Shown here: positions 16,541 to 25,362 of the stretch, in pieces | Position numbering within the stretch: the first letter of the stretch is position 1 | How the letters are laid out: the number at the start of each line of letters is the position of its first letter | Assembly: GCA_031288975.1 (NCBI GenBank) | Contig: JAITQK010000207.1 | Span: 1 to 36,805, forward strand | DNA length: 36,805 nt | Direction: 5' to 3' | DNA from: Treponema sp. | GTDB taxonomy: Bacteria > Spirochaetota > Spirochaetia > Treponematales > Breznakiellaceae | Made by a program: the position numbers and the translations under genes | The notes under the pieces: model-generated | Told to the model about the DNA's origin: nothing | Seen by the model: the letters and a program-made list of their open reading frames with translations, nothing else | Database searches by the model: none

Positions 16541-17310
16541 AGCGCCTCTCTGGTAAGGCCCGAACCTTCTAAAGCCGGAACCTGTATGACCTGGTAGATC
16601 GGGGGCAAGCCCTGGATCCCCTTGACGACTGAAGGGGGAATGGGACCGTCGGTTTCAACCACCAAAAGGGCCTCATCCCCCTTTTCCTTGCGGTGACTAG
16701 AGGTGGCGGCGATATTGATGTGCCCGGCGGCGAGTAAACGGGACACTTCCGCGATAACCCCAATCTCATCATGGTGTGAAACCAGGATAGCCTCCAGTTC
16801 TCCTGAAAGTTCTACCTGATATCCGTTGATTTCATCAAGACGGATGGACCCTCCGCCAATGCTGGAGGCCCGGATGACCAGGTGCTGCGGTCGCGGACTT
16901 TGTCCCGCCATAAGCTCCTGGGCGGCCGCTCCCCCGGAAGACTCACCGAAAAGTTCAAGGATAAGGCTATTCGGATGCCAGGATGGGGGTAATACGGGAA
17001 CCGCCTCGATAAGCACGGGAAATCCCTTTCCTGCGGCCTGCAATGCGCTGAGGAGCCGCTGCCCCTGGAAAAGCCGTTCATCCTCAGGAGGAATACCCAG
17101 CAGCCCGGCGCTCACCGCATCCCCTGAACCGTGGCCTTTCCAGGTAGCGGCCAGGGAACCGTAAAAGCGAACCAGGGCCTTTTGCGGGGCGGAACCGAAC
17201 ATCTTCCGGGTTAAAAAGGCTATCCGGGCGACTCCGGCAGTATGAGAACTGGAAGGCCCTATCATCACGGGGCCGAATATCTCAAATAAGGAAACTTGTT
17301 CTTTAGGCAT
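16537..17310 (-). CDS. sdaAB: L-serine dehydratase beta subunit
   Basis: 257 residues. The opening SLFEIFGPVMIGPSSSHTAG is the signature of the serine dehydratase beta domain. The C-terminal 75 residues form an ACT domain (AILVSHHDEIGVIAEVSRLL followed by AAGHINIAATSSHR), expected to bind an amino acid for control. It pairs with the alpha chain encoded immediately downstream (ATGA overlap) to form the iron-sulfur enzyme that makes pyruvate and ammonia from L-serine. Length and architecture are normal. It is cytoplasmic. An extended -10 promoter sits just upstream, and the gene is divergent from groEL. Confidence 0.93.
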   Translation of the reverse strand: MPKEQVSLFEIFGPVMIGPSSSHTAGVARIAFLTRKMFGSAPQKALVRFYGSLAATWKGHGSGDAVSAGLLGIPPEDERLFQGQRLLSALQAAGKGFPVLIEAVPVLPPSWHPNSLILELFGESSGGAAAQELMAGQSPRPQHLVIRASSIGGGSIRLDEINGYQVELSGELEAILVSHHDEIGVIAEVSRLLAAGHINIAATSSHRKEKGDEALLVVETDGPIPPSVVKGIQGLPPIYQVIQVPALEGSGLTREAL

Positions 17311-17342
17311 AAGGACTCCGTTCTATGGTGTTCTTTCAAACT

Positions 17343-17351
17343 ATTATAACA
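17343..17351 (-). promoter_or_regulatory. Extended -10 promoter of the serine dehydratase operon
   Basis: The minus strand reads TGTTATAAT, an exact TATAAT with the extended TG motif, about 35 bases before the sdaAB ATG. No good -35 is present, as expected for extended -10 promoters. Confidence 0.5.
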
Positions 17352-17401
17352 TATTTTTATCCTTGCCGCTGCCGCTTCGATTTAGTATTTTATAAGAAAA
17401 G

Positions 17402-17417
17402 CCCCATAACGATGGGG
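17402..17417 (+). other. Short inverted repeat upstream of groEL
   Basis: CCCCAT-AACG-ATGGGG forms a 6-bp stem with a 4-base loop about 75 bases before groEL. It is not a CIRCE element and has no T-run. A weak promoter-like pair (TTGCCG 17363-17368, TATTTT 17386-17391) precedes it. It could be a leader hairpin or operator; its role is unproven. Confidence 0.3.
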
Positions 17418-17475
17418 TACTAATCCATTTCATATTACACCGGTTCATTATATATGATTAAAAGGCCGGTCATAA

Positions 17476-19137
<1,662 letters not shown>

Positions 19138-19159
19138 TCCTAAAGCCCTGTTGGGTTGG

Positions 19160-19184
19160 TGGTTCGTCAGGCACTGGCGAACCA
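19160..19184 (+). other. Strong stem-loop after groEL
   Basis: TGGTTCGTCA (19160-19169) pairs with TGGCGAACCA (19175-19184), 10 bp including one G-T pair, with a 5-base loop. No T-run follows, so it is more likely an mRNA 3'-end protector or part of a two-hairpin terminator than a simple terminator. Confidence 0.45.
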
Positions 19185-19200
19185 TCGTACTTGACGAGTC

Positions 19201-19236
19201 AAACCATTGCCAGTAAGATAAGAGGTGATGGTTTTT
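19201..19236 (+). terminator. Candidate intrinsic terminator of groEL, directly abutting tRNA-Leu
   Basis: AAACCATTGCC (19201-19211) pairs with GGTGATGGTTT (19224-19234), 11 bp with two G-T pairs and a 12-base loop. The run of five T at 19232-19236 follows. The first base of the tRNA is 19237. Confidence 0.5.
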
Positions 19237-19319
19237 GCCGAGGTGGTGGAATGGTAGACACCGGAGACTTAAAATCTCCTCCCTGCAAGGGGGTACGAGT
19301 TCAAATCTCGTTCTCGGCA
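19237..19319 (+). tRNA. tRNA-Leu(UAA)
   Basis: 83 bases. Acceptor stem GCCGAGG pairs with TCTCGGC (19312-19318), with A as discriminator. The anticodon stem GGAGA/TCTCC encloses the loop CTTAAAA, giving anticodon TAA. A long variable arm (19280-19294) is typical of class II leucine tRNA. The T arm is ACGAG-TTCAAAT-CTCGT. CCA is not encoded. The tRNA 3' end borders an accessory region, a common integration site, although no duplicated 3' end was found in the window. Confidence 0.97.
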
Positions 19320-19384
19320 TTCTTTTCGGAGCAGACCGCAAGGGGGCATGAAATTTTTGTACCCCTTCACAGGGTATTCACCTT

Positions 19385-19493
19385 TATATAGTGTTATTAA
19401 TTTAATTATACGCTATATAGAGTGTATTTAAGCAGATCATAATTATCATGTACACTATATATGGCGTTTATCAAGGATAAATGGCACTCTATG
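19385..19493. promoter_or_regulatory. Cluster of TATATAGTGT-like operator sites
   Basis: Four related sites lie in 110 bases: TATATAGTGT (19385-19394, plus), CGCTATATAGAGTGTA (19411-19426, plus), TACACTATATATGGCG (19451-19466, the inverted form of the second with 14 of 16 matches) and CACTCTATG (19485-19493, weaker inverted copy). The second and third form an inverted pair centred 40 bp apart. CGCTATATA resembles the half-site I remember for E. coli ModE, and the next gene encodes a ModE-type winged helix. The 364-base gap between the tRNA and that gene otherwise holds only a promoter candidate. Confidence 0.55.
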
Positions 19494-19636
19494 CAGTGGC
19501 GTAAAGGGTTACAAATTTTTGAATACTTAGGCTCCCGCTATGCCAGCGCCGTTTGAGGGCTATTCACTCGTTCACTTAAAAGTTTCTGCCAGCATCGGCA
19601 AATATATTTCAGTATCAGCGAGTATCGAACATATGC

Positions 19637-19666
19637 TTGACACGCTCTACGAAATAAAACAATACT
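19637..19666 (+). promoter_or_regulatory. Candidate promoter of the ModE-like gene
   Basis: An exact TTGACA (19637-19642) is followed after 18 bases by AATACT (19661-19666). Transcription would begin only about 10 bases before the ATG at 19684; the site GAGGGAT fits that start. Confidence 0.4.
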
Positions 19667-19683
19667 TTCCATGAGGGATAAAG

Positions 19684-20448
19684 ATGTTTGAAGGGGAAAT
19701 GTTGGTAGCGGATGAGCAGGAAGCGGAAATAAAATTATTTCCGGTCGTTAAAGTTGTATTGATAAATAATAGCGGTATTAAAACGAAAACGGGCGAACTG
19801 GTTAAACCTTTTTGCGGGCCGGGTATGGTGAAACTGTTACGGGCAATCGATGAAACAGGCAATGTGAAGGAAGCCTGTAAAAAAGCAGGCGTCTGTTATA
19901 ATAAAGCGTGGAAACTGCTTAACCGCTTTGAAGAATGGGCAGGATATAAAATAACGTACCGTCAACGCGGCGGCGTGAACGGCGGAGGTCTAACAAGGCT
20001 CACTGAGGAAGGTACGGCCTTTCTTATGAAGCATCAAGAATTTCAGGAAAATTGCACCCACACGGTTCATGAAATATTTGTTAAATATTTTGGAGACACG
20101 TTGCTTTCTGATAAATCTTCAATGGTACAACCTGATTTTCCGCAAGGCACATCCAAGCAAGCCGCTTCTGTTCAAGAAGAATCACCTTTAAAAACCAGCG
20201 CTTTTTATAAAATAGCGCGAGTCAATGTTTCTGATTTTATCAATGATTGCTGTATCCGCGATGCTACCGCCCTTTGCCGCATCAAAGAACTATTCAATGC
20301 CTTTCAAAACTGGTGCGCCGTGAATAACAAACACCCTGCCGGCCGCCATGTCTTCAACGCCTGTCTTGCCGACTTGGGTATAAGTCAAATCCACACGGTG
20401 AATGCGCGGCTTTGGGCGGGGATTGCAATAAGAGGAGCAGAAACGTGA
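19684..20448 (+). CDS. ModE-type winged-helix protein with D5/P4-primase-type C-terminal domain
   Basis: 254 residues. Residues about 24-115 match the ModE/LysR-type winged helix (GPGMVKLLRAIDETGNVKEA, CYNKAWKLLNRFEEWAGYKI, GGVNGGGLTRLTEEG). No molybdate-binding (Mop) domain follows. Residues about 180-250 instead resemble the winged-helix tail of phage/plasmid D5- and P4-type primases: FINDCCIRDATALCRIKELF, AFQNWCAVNNKHPAGRHVFN, then LADLGISQ and ARLWAGIAIR at the end. An S/Q/E-rich linker joins the two. The protein is therefore probably a two-headed DNA-binding protein. It lies beside tRNA-Leu, suggesting origin from a mobile element. The ATG has a GAGGGAT site. The first domain is confident; the second is a pattern match from memory. 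Confidence 0.75.
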   Translation: MFEGEMLVADEQEAEIKLFPVVKVVLINNSGIKTKTGELVKPFCGPGMVKLLRAIDETGNVKEACKKAGVCYNKAWKLLNRFEEWAGYKITYRQRGGVNGGGLTRLTEEGTAFLMKHQEFQENCTHTVHEIFVKYFGDTLLSDKSSMVQPDFPQGTSKQAASVQEESPLKTSAFYKIARVNVSDFINDCCIRDATALCRIKELFNAFQNWCAVNNKHPAGRHVFNACLADLGISQIHTVNARLWAGIAIRGAET

Positions 20449-20464
20449 GGCGCTGGGTAACCAA

Positions 20465-21538
20465 TTAGCGGTGTCCCTTGTCAATCGCTTCCCAGAGACC
20501 GTTGAGGTAACACGCCCCCATAGCCCGGTCATAGAGACCGTAGCCCGGCATGCAGACTTCTCCCCACACCGCACGCCCGTGATCAGGGCGTATGGGACCA
20601 TCAAACCCAATGTCGTACAGCGCCTTCATGATAGCATACATGTCGAGAGAACCGTCGCCTGAAAGATGGGCGGCTTCCTCAAAATCAACAGCATCGGAGC
20701 TGTTGTAGCGGAGGTTCCGCACATGGGCTAAGTGGATGCGTCCCTTGAGGGCAGCGATGATGCCGGGGAGGTCGTTCCGGGGATTGGTTCCCAAGCTCCC
20801 CGTGCAGAGGGTAACGCCGTTCAGGGGATTATCCACGGCGCGCATCAGGCGGAGGATGTTCTCCTTGTTGTTGATGATCCGGGTAAGTCCAAAGACCGGC
20901 CACGCTGGATCGTCAGGGTGTATGGCCATGTGAATCCCGTATTTTTCACACACCGGCATGATCTTTTTAAGAAAATACGTGAGGTTCGCAAAGAGTTTCT
21001 CCCCATCAACATCCTTGTACATGGCAAACAGTTCTGCCAGGTGGGCAAGCCGTTCCGGTTCCCAGCCCACCATCACATAGCCCTTGGACTGGGCGTTCAT
21101 CGTTTTGGTCATGGCATCGGGATCGATGGCGTCAAGGGCCTTCTGGTTGTACGCCATGGTCGTGCTGCCGTCTTCCCGCTTCCGCGCCAGTTCCGTCCGG
21201 GTCCAGTCGAACACGGGCATGAAGTTGTAACACACGAGCCTCACCCCCGCCTGGCCCAGCCGCTCCAGGGTGGTGATGTAGTTGGCAATATAAGTTTCCC
21301 GTTCAGGGGCGCCTGTCTTGATCGCGTCGTGGATATTCACGCTCTCAATCCCTGCGAGGTGTAAGCCTGCGGCCTCGACCTCCGCCTTTAACGCGGTGAT
21401 TTCCGCGGTCTCCCATACCTCGCCGGGCAATTTCCCATACAGCGTGGTAATCACGCCTGTTACCCCCGGCACTTGCCGGATCTGTTCGAGGGTAACCGAA
21501 TCAAAGCCTTTTCCAAACCAGCGCATGGTCATCTGCAT
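20465..21538 (-). CDS. uxuA: D-mannonate dehydratase
   Basis: 357 residues when started at the ATG at 21538, 7 bases after AGGAG. The longer in-frame extension upstream has no family match. The enzyme dehydrates D-mannonate to 2-keto-3-deoxygluconate in glucuronate breakdown. Diagnostic segments are MTMRWFGKGFDSVTLEQIRQ, a middle VCYNFMPVFDWTRTEL, MAIHPDDPAWPVFGLTRIIN, LCTGSLGTNPRND, and the C-terminal IRPDHGRAVWGE with metal-binding D and H. Length fits. It is cytoplasmic. A LacI-type regulator lies upstream on the same strand, and an SDR dehydrogenase further on could supply mannonate. A palindromic operator overlaps its promoter. Confidence 0.96.
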   Translation of the reverse strand: MQMTMRWFGKGFDSVTLEQIRQVPGVTGVITTLYGKLPGEVWETAEITALKAEVEAAGLHLAGIESVNIHDAIKTGAPERETYIANYITTLERLGQAGVRLVCYNFMPVFDWTRTELARKREDGSTTMAYNQKALDAIDPDAMTKTMNAQSKGYVMVGWEPERLAHLAELFAMYKDVDGEKLFANLTYFLKKIMPVCEKYGIHMAIHPDDPAWPVFGLTRIINNKENILRLMRAVDNPLNGVTLCTGSLGTNPRNDLPGIIAALKGRIHLAHVRNLRYNSSDAVDFEEAAHLSGDGSLDMYAIMKALYDIGFDGPIRPDHGRAVWGEVCMPGYGLYDRAMGACYLNGLWEAIDKGHR

Positions 21539-21655
21539 TTTCTGACTCCTATCAAGATTAACAAGGAAGCACTTTGCGGGACCACTCACCCCATCCATAA
21601 GATTTTGGGACCTCGAAAAATTTCGGTTTAGTCTTTAAAGTGCTATTTTATTACT

Positions 21656-21685
21656 AACATACTAGTATGGTAGTATAAATGTCAA
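21656..21685 (-). promoter_or_regulatory. Promoter and palindromic operator of uxuA
   Basis: On the minus strand an exact TTGACA (21685-21680) is followed after 18 bases by TATGTT (21661-21656). The spacer and -10 contain a perfect 12-bp palindrome, CATACTAGTATG (21658-21669), next to an extra half-site GTAGTAT. Such TACTAGTA palindromes recall GntR/FadR-type operators, so the regulator may not be the neighbouring LacI protein, whose likely operator near 25397 looks different. Confidence 0.55.
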
Positions 21686-21837
21686 GTTTTTTCCAAGAAG
21701 AGCGAGTGACTGGCACTTCGATCAACGTTCTTACTTATATTAAGCAAGAACCATGCCAAGAAAGCCGTTAATCGTTTGTAAAAACTACAGTTTTATGGAG
21801 TTATGAGGCGTTTTTTAGTTACCGCAAGTTTAATACA

Positions 21838-21857
21838 TAAAACGATAGCAGTATCGT
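21838..21857 (-). terminator. Possible terminator of the LacI-family gene
   Basis: On the minus strand ACGATA-CTGC-TATCGT is followed by TTTTAT, about 35 bases past the regulator's stop. The 6-bp stem is short and AT-containing, so it is weak. Between this and uxuA (21539-21837) only the uxuA promoter and operator are visible. Confidence 0.4.
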
Positions 21858-21893
21858 CAGTTTCATTGCTTCCAATCCGTGAAAGTCCGCGTT

Positions 21894-23003
21894 TCAGCAG
21901 GATTCACGGAACAGGATATTCGCCTTGAGACGAAGGGACTCATAAGGCAATTGTTTTTCCTGCATCCGCTGTAATAAACGAGTCGCCGCCCTGGATCCCA
22001 TGGACTGGGCCGGCTGTACCACCGCGGTAATTGACGGGTTGGTCATGGAAAGCCACAGGTCATCGTCAAAGGTAATGAGGGCGACCTCTTCGGGGATACG
22101 GATAGCCGCCTCCCGGAGGCAGGTGAATACCCCTATGGCGGAGAGGCTGTTTCCGCAGATGACCCCCTGGATTGAGGCGCCCAGCAGTTCCTTCATGATC
22201 TGATACGATTCCGCGTAGAGGAGTTTGTGGATAGACAGGGACGTGCTGGGGACCGCCCTGATATAATCGGGATTGACTTCAAGGCCGGCTCCCCGGAAAG
22301 CCTGCTTATAACCGTCGATGCGTTCCATGATGGTTTCGTCAATAGTGGTTCCCCCGAAATGAAATGAAACAAACCCAATCCTGGTATACCCCTTCTTGAG
22401 CAGATACCGCGTCGCCTCACCGCTCGCTTCGGCGTTGTTCAGAAGCACACTGTCCGCTGGATAATTGGCAGGCTGCCGGTCCACGAAGACCAGGGGAAAG
22501 TCCGGGGGGAGCAGGTTCTTGAGATAGCCACAATCAGTGGTGGTAGGCGCCACGATAATGCCGTCAGCCCCCCGGACATACAGGGACTCGATGTTTTTCA
22601 TCTCCGTCTTTTTTGTTTCAGCAGAATCGATCAGCATGAGCTGGTAGTTCAGGGCGCTGAGTTCTTTCTCAATACCCTTGGCGATATTGACATAGAAGTA
22701 ACTTTCCATATTGGAGACCACAAAACCGATGAGCCGGGATTCTCCGCTTCTCAGGTTTCGGGCAATGGGATTGGCCTTGAATTGCAGTCTGTGTATGGCT
22801 TCCTGAACCTTGGCGGCTACCTCAGTGGAAACAAAGCGGGTACCATTCAAAACATGGGATACGGTAGATATGGAAACCCCTGCGGATTCAGCCACATCTT
22901 TCATGGTCGGCTTTCGGTACTCGTCTCTGAGATCCATGAACCCATAGTGTCGCTCTTTCGTTTTCTTGTCAAATAGGGATAGTACGTCGCTGGGCAGCGG
23001 CAT
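21894..23003 (-). CDS. LacI-family transcriptional regulator
   Basis: 369 residues at the longest start. The LacI headpiece is clear: KPTMKDVAESAGVSISTVSH, VLNGTRFVSTEVAAKV, then the hinge with RNLRSGESRLIGFVVSN. The periplasmic-binding-protein-like effector domain follows (ADGIIVAPTTTDCGYLKNLL, PLVFVDRQPANYPADSVLLN, ending VVQPAQSMGSRAATRLLQ). The effector is expected to be a sugar acid or its derivative, given uxuA and the SDR gene nearby. The true start is uncertain: the ATG at 23003 adds about 30 residues before the headpiece and has a weak ribosome site, and the ATG at 22937 is an alternative. A matching LacI-type operator lies at 25395-25418. Confidence 0.93.
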   Translation of the reverse strand: MPLPSDVLSLFDKKTKERHYGFMDLRDEYRKPTMKDVAESAGVSISTVSHVLNGTRFVSTEVAAKVQEAIHRLQFKANPIARNLRSGESRLIGFVVSNMESYFYVNIAKGIEKELSALNYQLMLIDSAETKKTEMKNIESLYVRGADGIIVAPTTTDCGYLKNLLPPDFPLVFVDRQPANYPADSVLLNNAEASGEATRYLLKKGYTRIGFVSFHFGGTTIDETIMERIDGYKQAFRGAGLEVNPDYIRAVPSTSLSIHKLLYAESYQIMKELLGASIQGVICGNSLSAIGVFTCLREAAIRIPEEVALITFDDDLWLSMTNPSITAVVQPAQSMGSRAATRLLQRMQEKQLPYESLRLKANILFRESC

Positions 23004-23011
23004 TTACCCGG

Positions 23012-23041
23012 TCATAAAAACATACGTGCAAAGCAATTGCC
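23012..23041. repeat. 30-bp direct repeat, left copy
   Basis: Starts TCATAAAAACATACGTGC and matches 25293-25322 at 28 of 30 positions. The two copies enclose the MATE-fusion gene. It contains TGCAAAGCA, a small dyad. Confidence 0.8.
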
Positions 23042-23056
23042 CTGCCTAAGGGCCAC

Positions 23057-23084
23057 TTGACAAAAAAAATTATTTTGTTAAAAT
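23057..23084 (+). promoter_or_regulatory. Candidate promoter of the MATE-fusion gene
   Basis: TTGACA (23057-23062) and TAAAAT (23079-23084), 16 bases apart. The SDR promoter at 25363 uses the same two hexamers, and both follow a copy of the 30-bp repeat, which suggests that the two upstream regions share an ancestor. Confidence 0.5.
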
Positions 23085-23129
23085 ACAAAAGTCATTCAGC
23101 CAAAAGTGCTATGACGTAGTTTTAAGGTA

Positions 23130-23168
23130 GCTTTTTCTCGGAAAAAACTCCAAATTTTCTGAAAAAGC
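23130..23168 (+). other. Alternative hairpins in the leader of the MATE-fusion gene
   Basis: GCTTTTTC (23130-23137) can pair either with GAAAAAAC (23141-23148) or perfectly with GAAAAAGC (23161-23168). The second pairing lies just before the ribosome site of the GTG start and could affect translation. No known riboswitch is recognised. Confidence 0.3.
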
Positions 23169-23179
23169 GAGGTAAAACT

Positions 23180-25165
23180 GTGGAAAAAGCACAGCAACGT
23201 AATAGCTATCTTATCACGGAACCCATAGGCAGACTCCTGCCCAAATTTGCGATTCCGTGCGTCATCTCCCTAATCATCTCATGCCTATACAACATTGTTG
23301 ACCAGATTTTCGTCGGAAACGGCGTCGGCTATCTGGGCAATGCGGCAACCGGAATCATTTTCCCGATTACCGTTGTGGGATGGGGTGTTTCCCTTTTGTT
23401 CGGTGACGGTGCGGCGGCTTATCTTAGCCTGTCGCAAGGGCGCGGAGACACAAAAAGTGCGGGTGTTGCAATCGCCAACAGCATCCTGTTTTCCATTTTG
23501 TCCGGCATACTGATAATACTGGTCTGCTATCTTTTCGGGGACCACATTCTTTATGCCCTTGGTGCAACGGAAGCCACCATCGGCTTAACCCGTGATTACG
23601 GATATATCATCTTTATAATGATACCGTTTGCGATGGTACAATTATCATTAGCATCCATCATTCGCTCGGACGGCAGCCCCCGCTACTCAATGATGACGAT
23701 GGGCGTTGGCGCCATCATAAACATTGTGTTTGACCCGATTACCATTTTCGTATGGGGCTGGGGAATCAAGGGTGCCGCTTATGCAACGATTTTTGGCCAG
23801 CTTGTCAGCTTTGTTTTGTGCGTTCTGTATCTTCGCCGGAGCAAAACCTTCCGTATCCGCTTATCGGATTTCAGACCGGACTGGAAAGCGATTAGGCAGG
23901 TGCTTCCCCTGGGCGGCTCCAGCTTTCTCACCCAGATTTCCATCGTCATCGTAACGATTGTAACCAACAAATTGCTGGTATCCTATGGCGCGTCTTCCCT
24001 GTATGGCCCGGACATCCCACTGGCCGCTTTTGTGGTCATTATGAAGCTATTCCAGATTGTACTGTGTATTGCCATCGGTATTGCGGCTGGTGCGCAGCCG
24101 ATCATCGGATTCAATTACGGGGCGAAACGATATGACCGCGTGAAACAGACTTTTCAATACATCATACTATGGACATGTGTTATATGCGCCGTTGCCACGG
24201 TTTTGTTCGAGAGCATACCATATACGTTTATCCGGCTGTTTGGCGCTGACGGAGAGCTATACACAACCTTTGCGATCAAGTGTCTGCGTGTTTATCTATC
24301 CCTTATTATCCTGACCTGTATTCAAAAAGCCTGCGCGATTTTCCTTCAGTCAATCGGGAAGGCAACCGCGGCTATCCCTCTGGCAATGATTAGGGATGTC
24401 GTTTTTCTGATTGTCTTTTCAGTTGTTTTCTCGGTATCTATGGGAGTAACCGGCATTTTCTGGGCGGCCCCCGCAGCGGATATTCTTGCGATAATCATTA
24501 CTGCCGTTGTCCTTTTTCGCGTATGGAAACAGCTTGATTTCGCAAAAGCAGAAGATACGCTTGTATCCGATGTTCCAACGCTCAAACCTTCCCGGAAAGG
24601 CGTGATTGTCGCAATCTCCCGCGAACACGGCTCTGCGGGAAAATACATCGGGCAGCTTGTTGCCAAAAGATTAGATATTCCTTTCTACTATAAAGAAATG
24701 ACCGCCCTTGCCGCGCAGGAGAGCGGTCTTGCGAAAGAGTTCGTGTCCGATCTCAATGCCAATTCCCCGTCCGTTATGCACGAGTTGTATTTGAGTACCG
24801 ACGTGGCTCGGCAGGCTATTATCGCACAGGAGAAAATTATTCGGAAGATTGCGGATAACGGTTCCTGCGTGATTGTGGGACGCGCCGCCGATTATGTATT
24901 GCGCGATTACGAGGATGTTGCCCGTATTTTCATTCACGCTCCACAGGCGTACCGGATAAAAAATGTGATGAAAACATACGGCGACACCGAACAGGAAGGC
25001 AAAAAGAGCATTGTGCGTTCCGATGCGGCGCGTGCAGCCTATTATAAAAATATTTCGGGATTGGAATGGGCAAACACGCGGCAATATGATCTGTGTATCA
25101 ATAGTTCTATCGGCGCGGAAAATACAGCCACAGCGATTTATGACTATATAAAAAGCAGAAGTTAA
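23180..25165 (+). CDS. MATE-family efflux transporter fused to a cytidylate-kinase-like domain
   Basis: 661 residues, GTG start 23180 with GAGGT 7 bases upstream. Residues 1 to about 455 are a MATE transporter with about 12 membrane segments (IGRLLPKFAIPCVISLIISC, LYNIVDQIFVGNGVGYLGNA, IIRSDGSPRYSMMTMGVGAI, GAQPIIGFNYGAKRYDRVKQ). MATE proteins export drugs or metabolites using proton or sodium gradients. Residues about 473-661 form a cytosolic cytidylate-kinase-like domain (VIVAISREHGSAGKYIGQLV with a P-loop-like turn, CVIVGRAADYVLRDYEDVAR, then RIFIHAP). Similar fusions occur in Firmicutes, as I recall; what the kinase-like part phosphorylates is unknown. The gene lies between two 30-bp repeats inside a sugar-acid locus and may be a horizontal insertion. 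Confidence 0.88.
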   Translation: MEKAQQRNSYLITEPIGRLLPKFAIPCVISLIISCLYNIVDQIFVGNGVGYLGNAATGIIFPITVVGWGVSLLFGDGAAAYLSLSQGRGDTKSAGVAIANSILFSILSGILIILVCYLFGDHILYALGATEATIGLTRDYGYIIFIMIPFAMVQLSLASIIRSDGSPRYSMMTMGVGAIINIVFDPITIFVWGWGIKGAAYATIFGQLVSFVLCVLYLRRSKTFRIRLSDFRPDWKAIRQVLPLGGSSFLTQISIVIVTIVTNKLLVSYGASSLYGPDIPLAAFVVIMKLFQIVLCIAIGIAAGAQPIIGFNYGAKRYDRVKQTFQYIILWTCVICAVATVLFESIPYTFIRLFGADGELYTTFAIKCLRVYLSLIILTCIQKACAIFLQSIGKATAAIPLAMIRDVVFLIVFSVVFSVSMGVTGIFWAAPAADILAIIITAVVLFRVWKQLDFAKAEDTLVSDVPTLKPSRKGVIVAISREHGSAGKYIGQLVAKRLDIPFYYKEMTALAAQESGLAKEFVSDLNANSPSVMHELYLSTDVARQAIIAQEKIIRKIADNGSCVIVGRAADYVLRDYEDVARIFIHAPQAYRIKNVMKTYGDTEQEGKKSIVRSDAARAAYYKNISGLEWANTRQYDLCINSSIGAENTATAIYDYIKSRS

Positions 25166-25172
25166 TTTAATC

Positions 25173-25188
25173 GGGGGCGCAAGCCCCC
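25173..25188 (+). terminator. GC-rich hairpin after the MATE-fusion gene
   Basis: GGGGGC-GCAA-GCCCCC, a perfect 6-bp stem with a GNRA tetraloop, 7 bases past the stop. The following bases contain no proper T-run, so termination may be partial. The rest of the gap to 25292 shows nothing recognisable. Confidence 0.5.
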
Positions 25189-25292
25189 TGTTGACAAAAA
25201 ACGTCATGGATCTTTCACGTTTTGCAATATAAAACCTGTAATCATGCGTAAGGTGAGTTATCAGAGCAATTTTGGCCTATAAGCCTTCTTTA

Positions 25293-25322
25293 TCATAAAA
25301 ACATACTTGCAAAGCAAATGCC
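25293..25322. repeat. 30-bp direct repeat, right copy
   Basis: Starts TCATAAAAACATACTTGC, with two differences from 23012-23041. It lies about 40 bases upstream of the SDR promoter. It contains the perfect dyad TTGC-AAA-GCAA, so a regulator site is as likely as an insertion footprint. Confidence 0.8.
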
Positions 25323-25362
25323 GTTGTCCTGACAGGTCGCGGAAAAATTGTAAAAATTTTTG

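Noticed and set aside
19461-19556. A 31-codon plus-strand frame beginning MAFIKDKWHS in the gap before the ModE-like gene
   Set aside because: It has no ribosome site, its ATG lies inside an operator-like repeat, and no family is recognised. It is kept only as a curiosity.
25197-25223. Second LacI-like operator (AAAAACGT ... ACGTTTT)
   Set aside because: The halves are 12 bases apart rather than adjacent as in the site at 25395-25418, so a dimer of the same kind would not fit.
23042-25292. A composite transposon carrying the MATE gene
   Set aside because: The flanking 30-bp repeats are direct, and no transposase or terminal inverted repeat is present; a transposon is not supported, only a possible duplication or insertion footprint.
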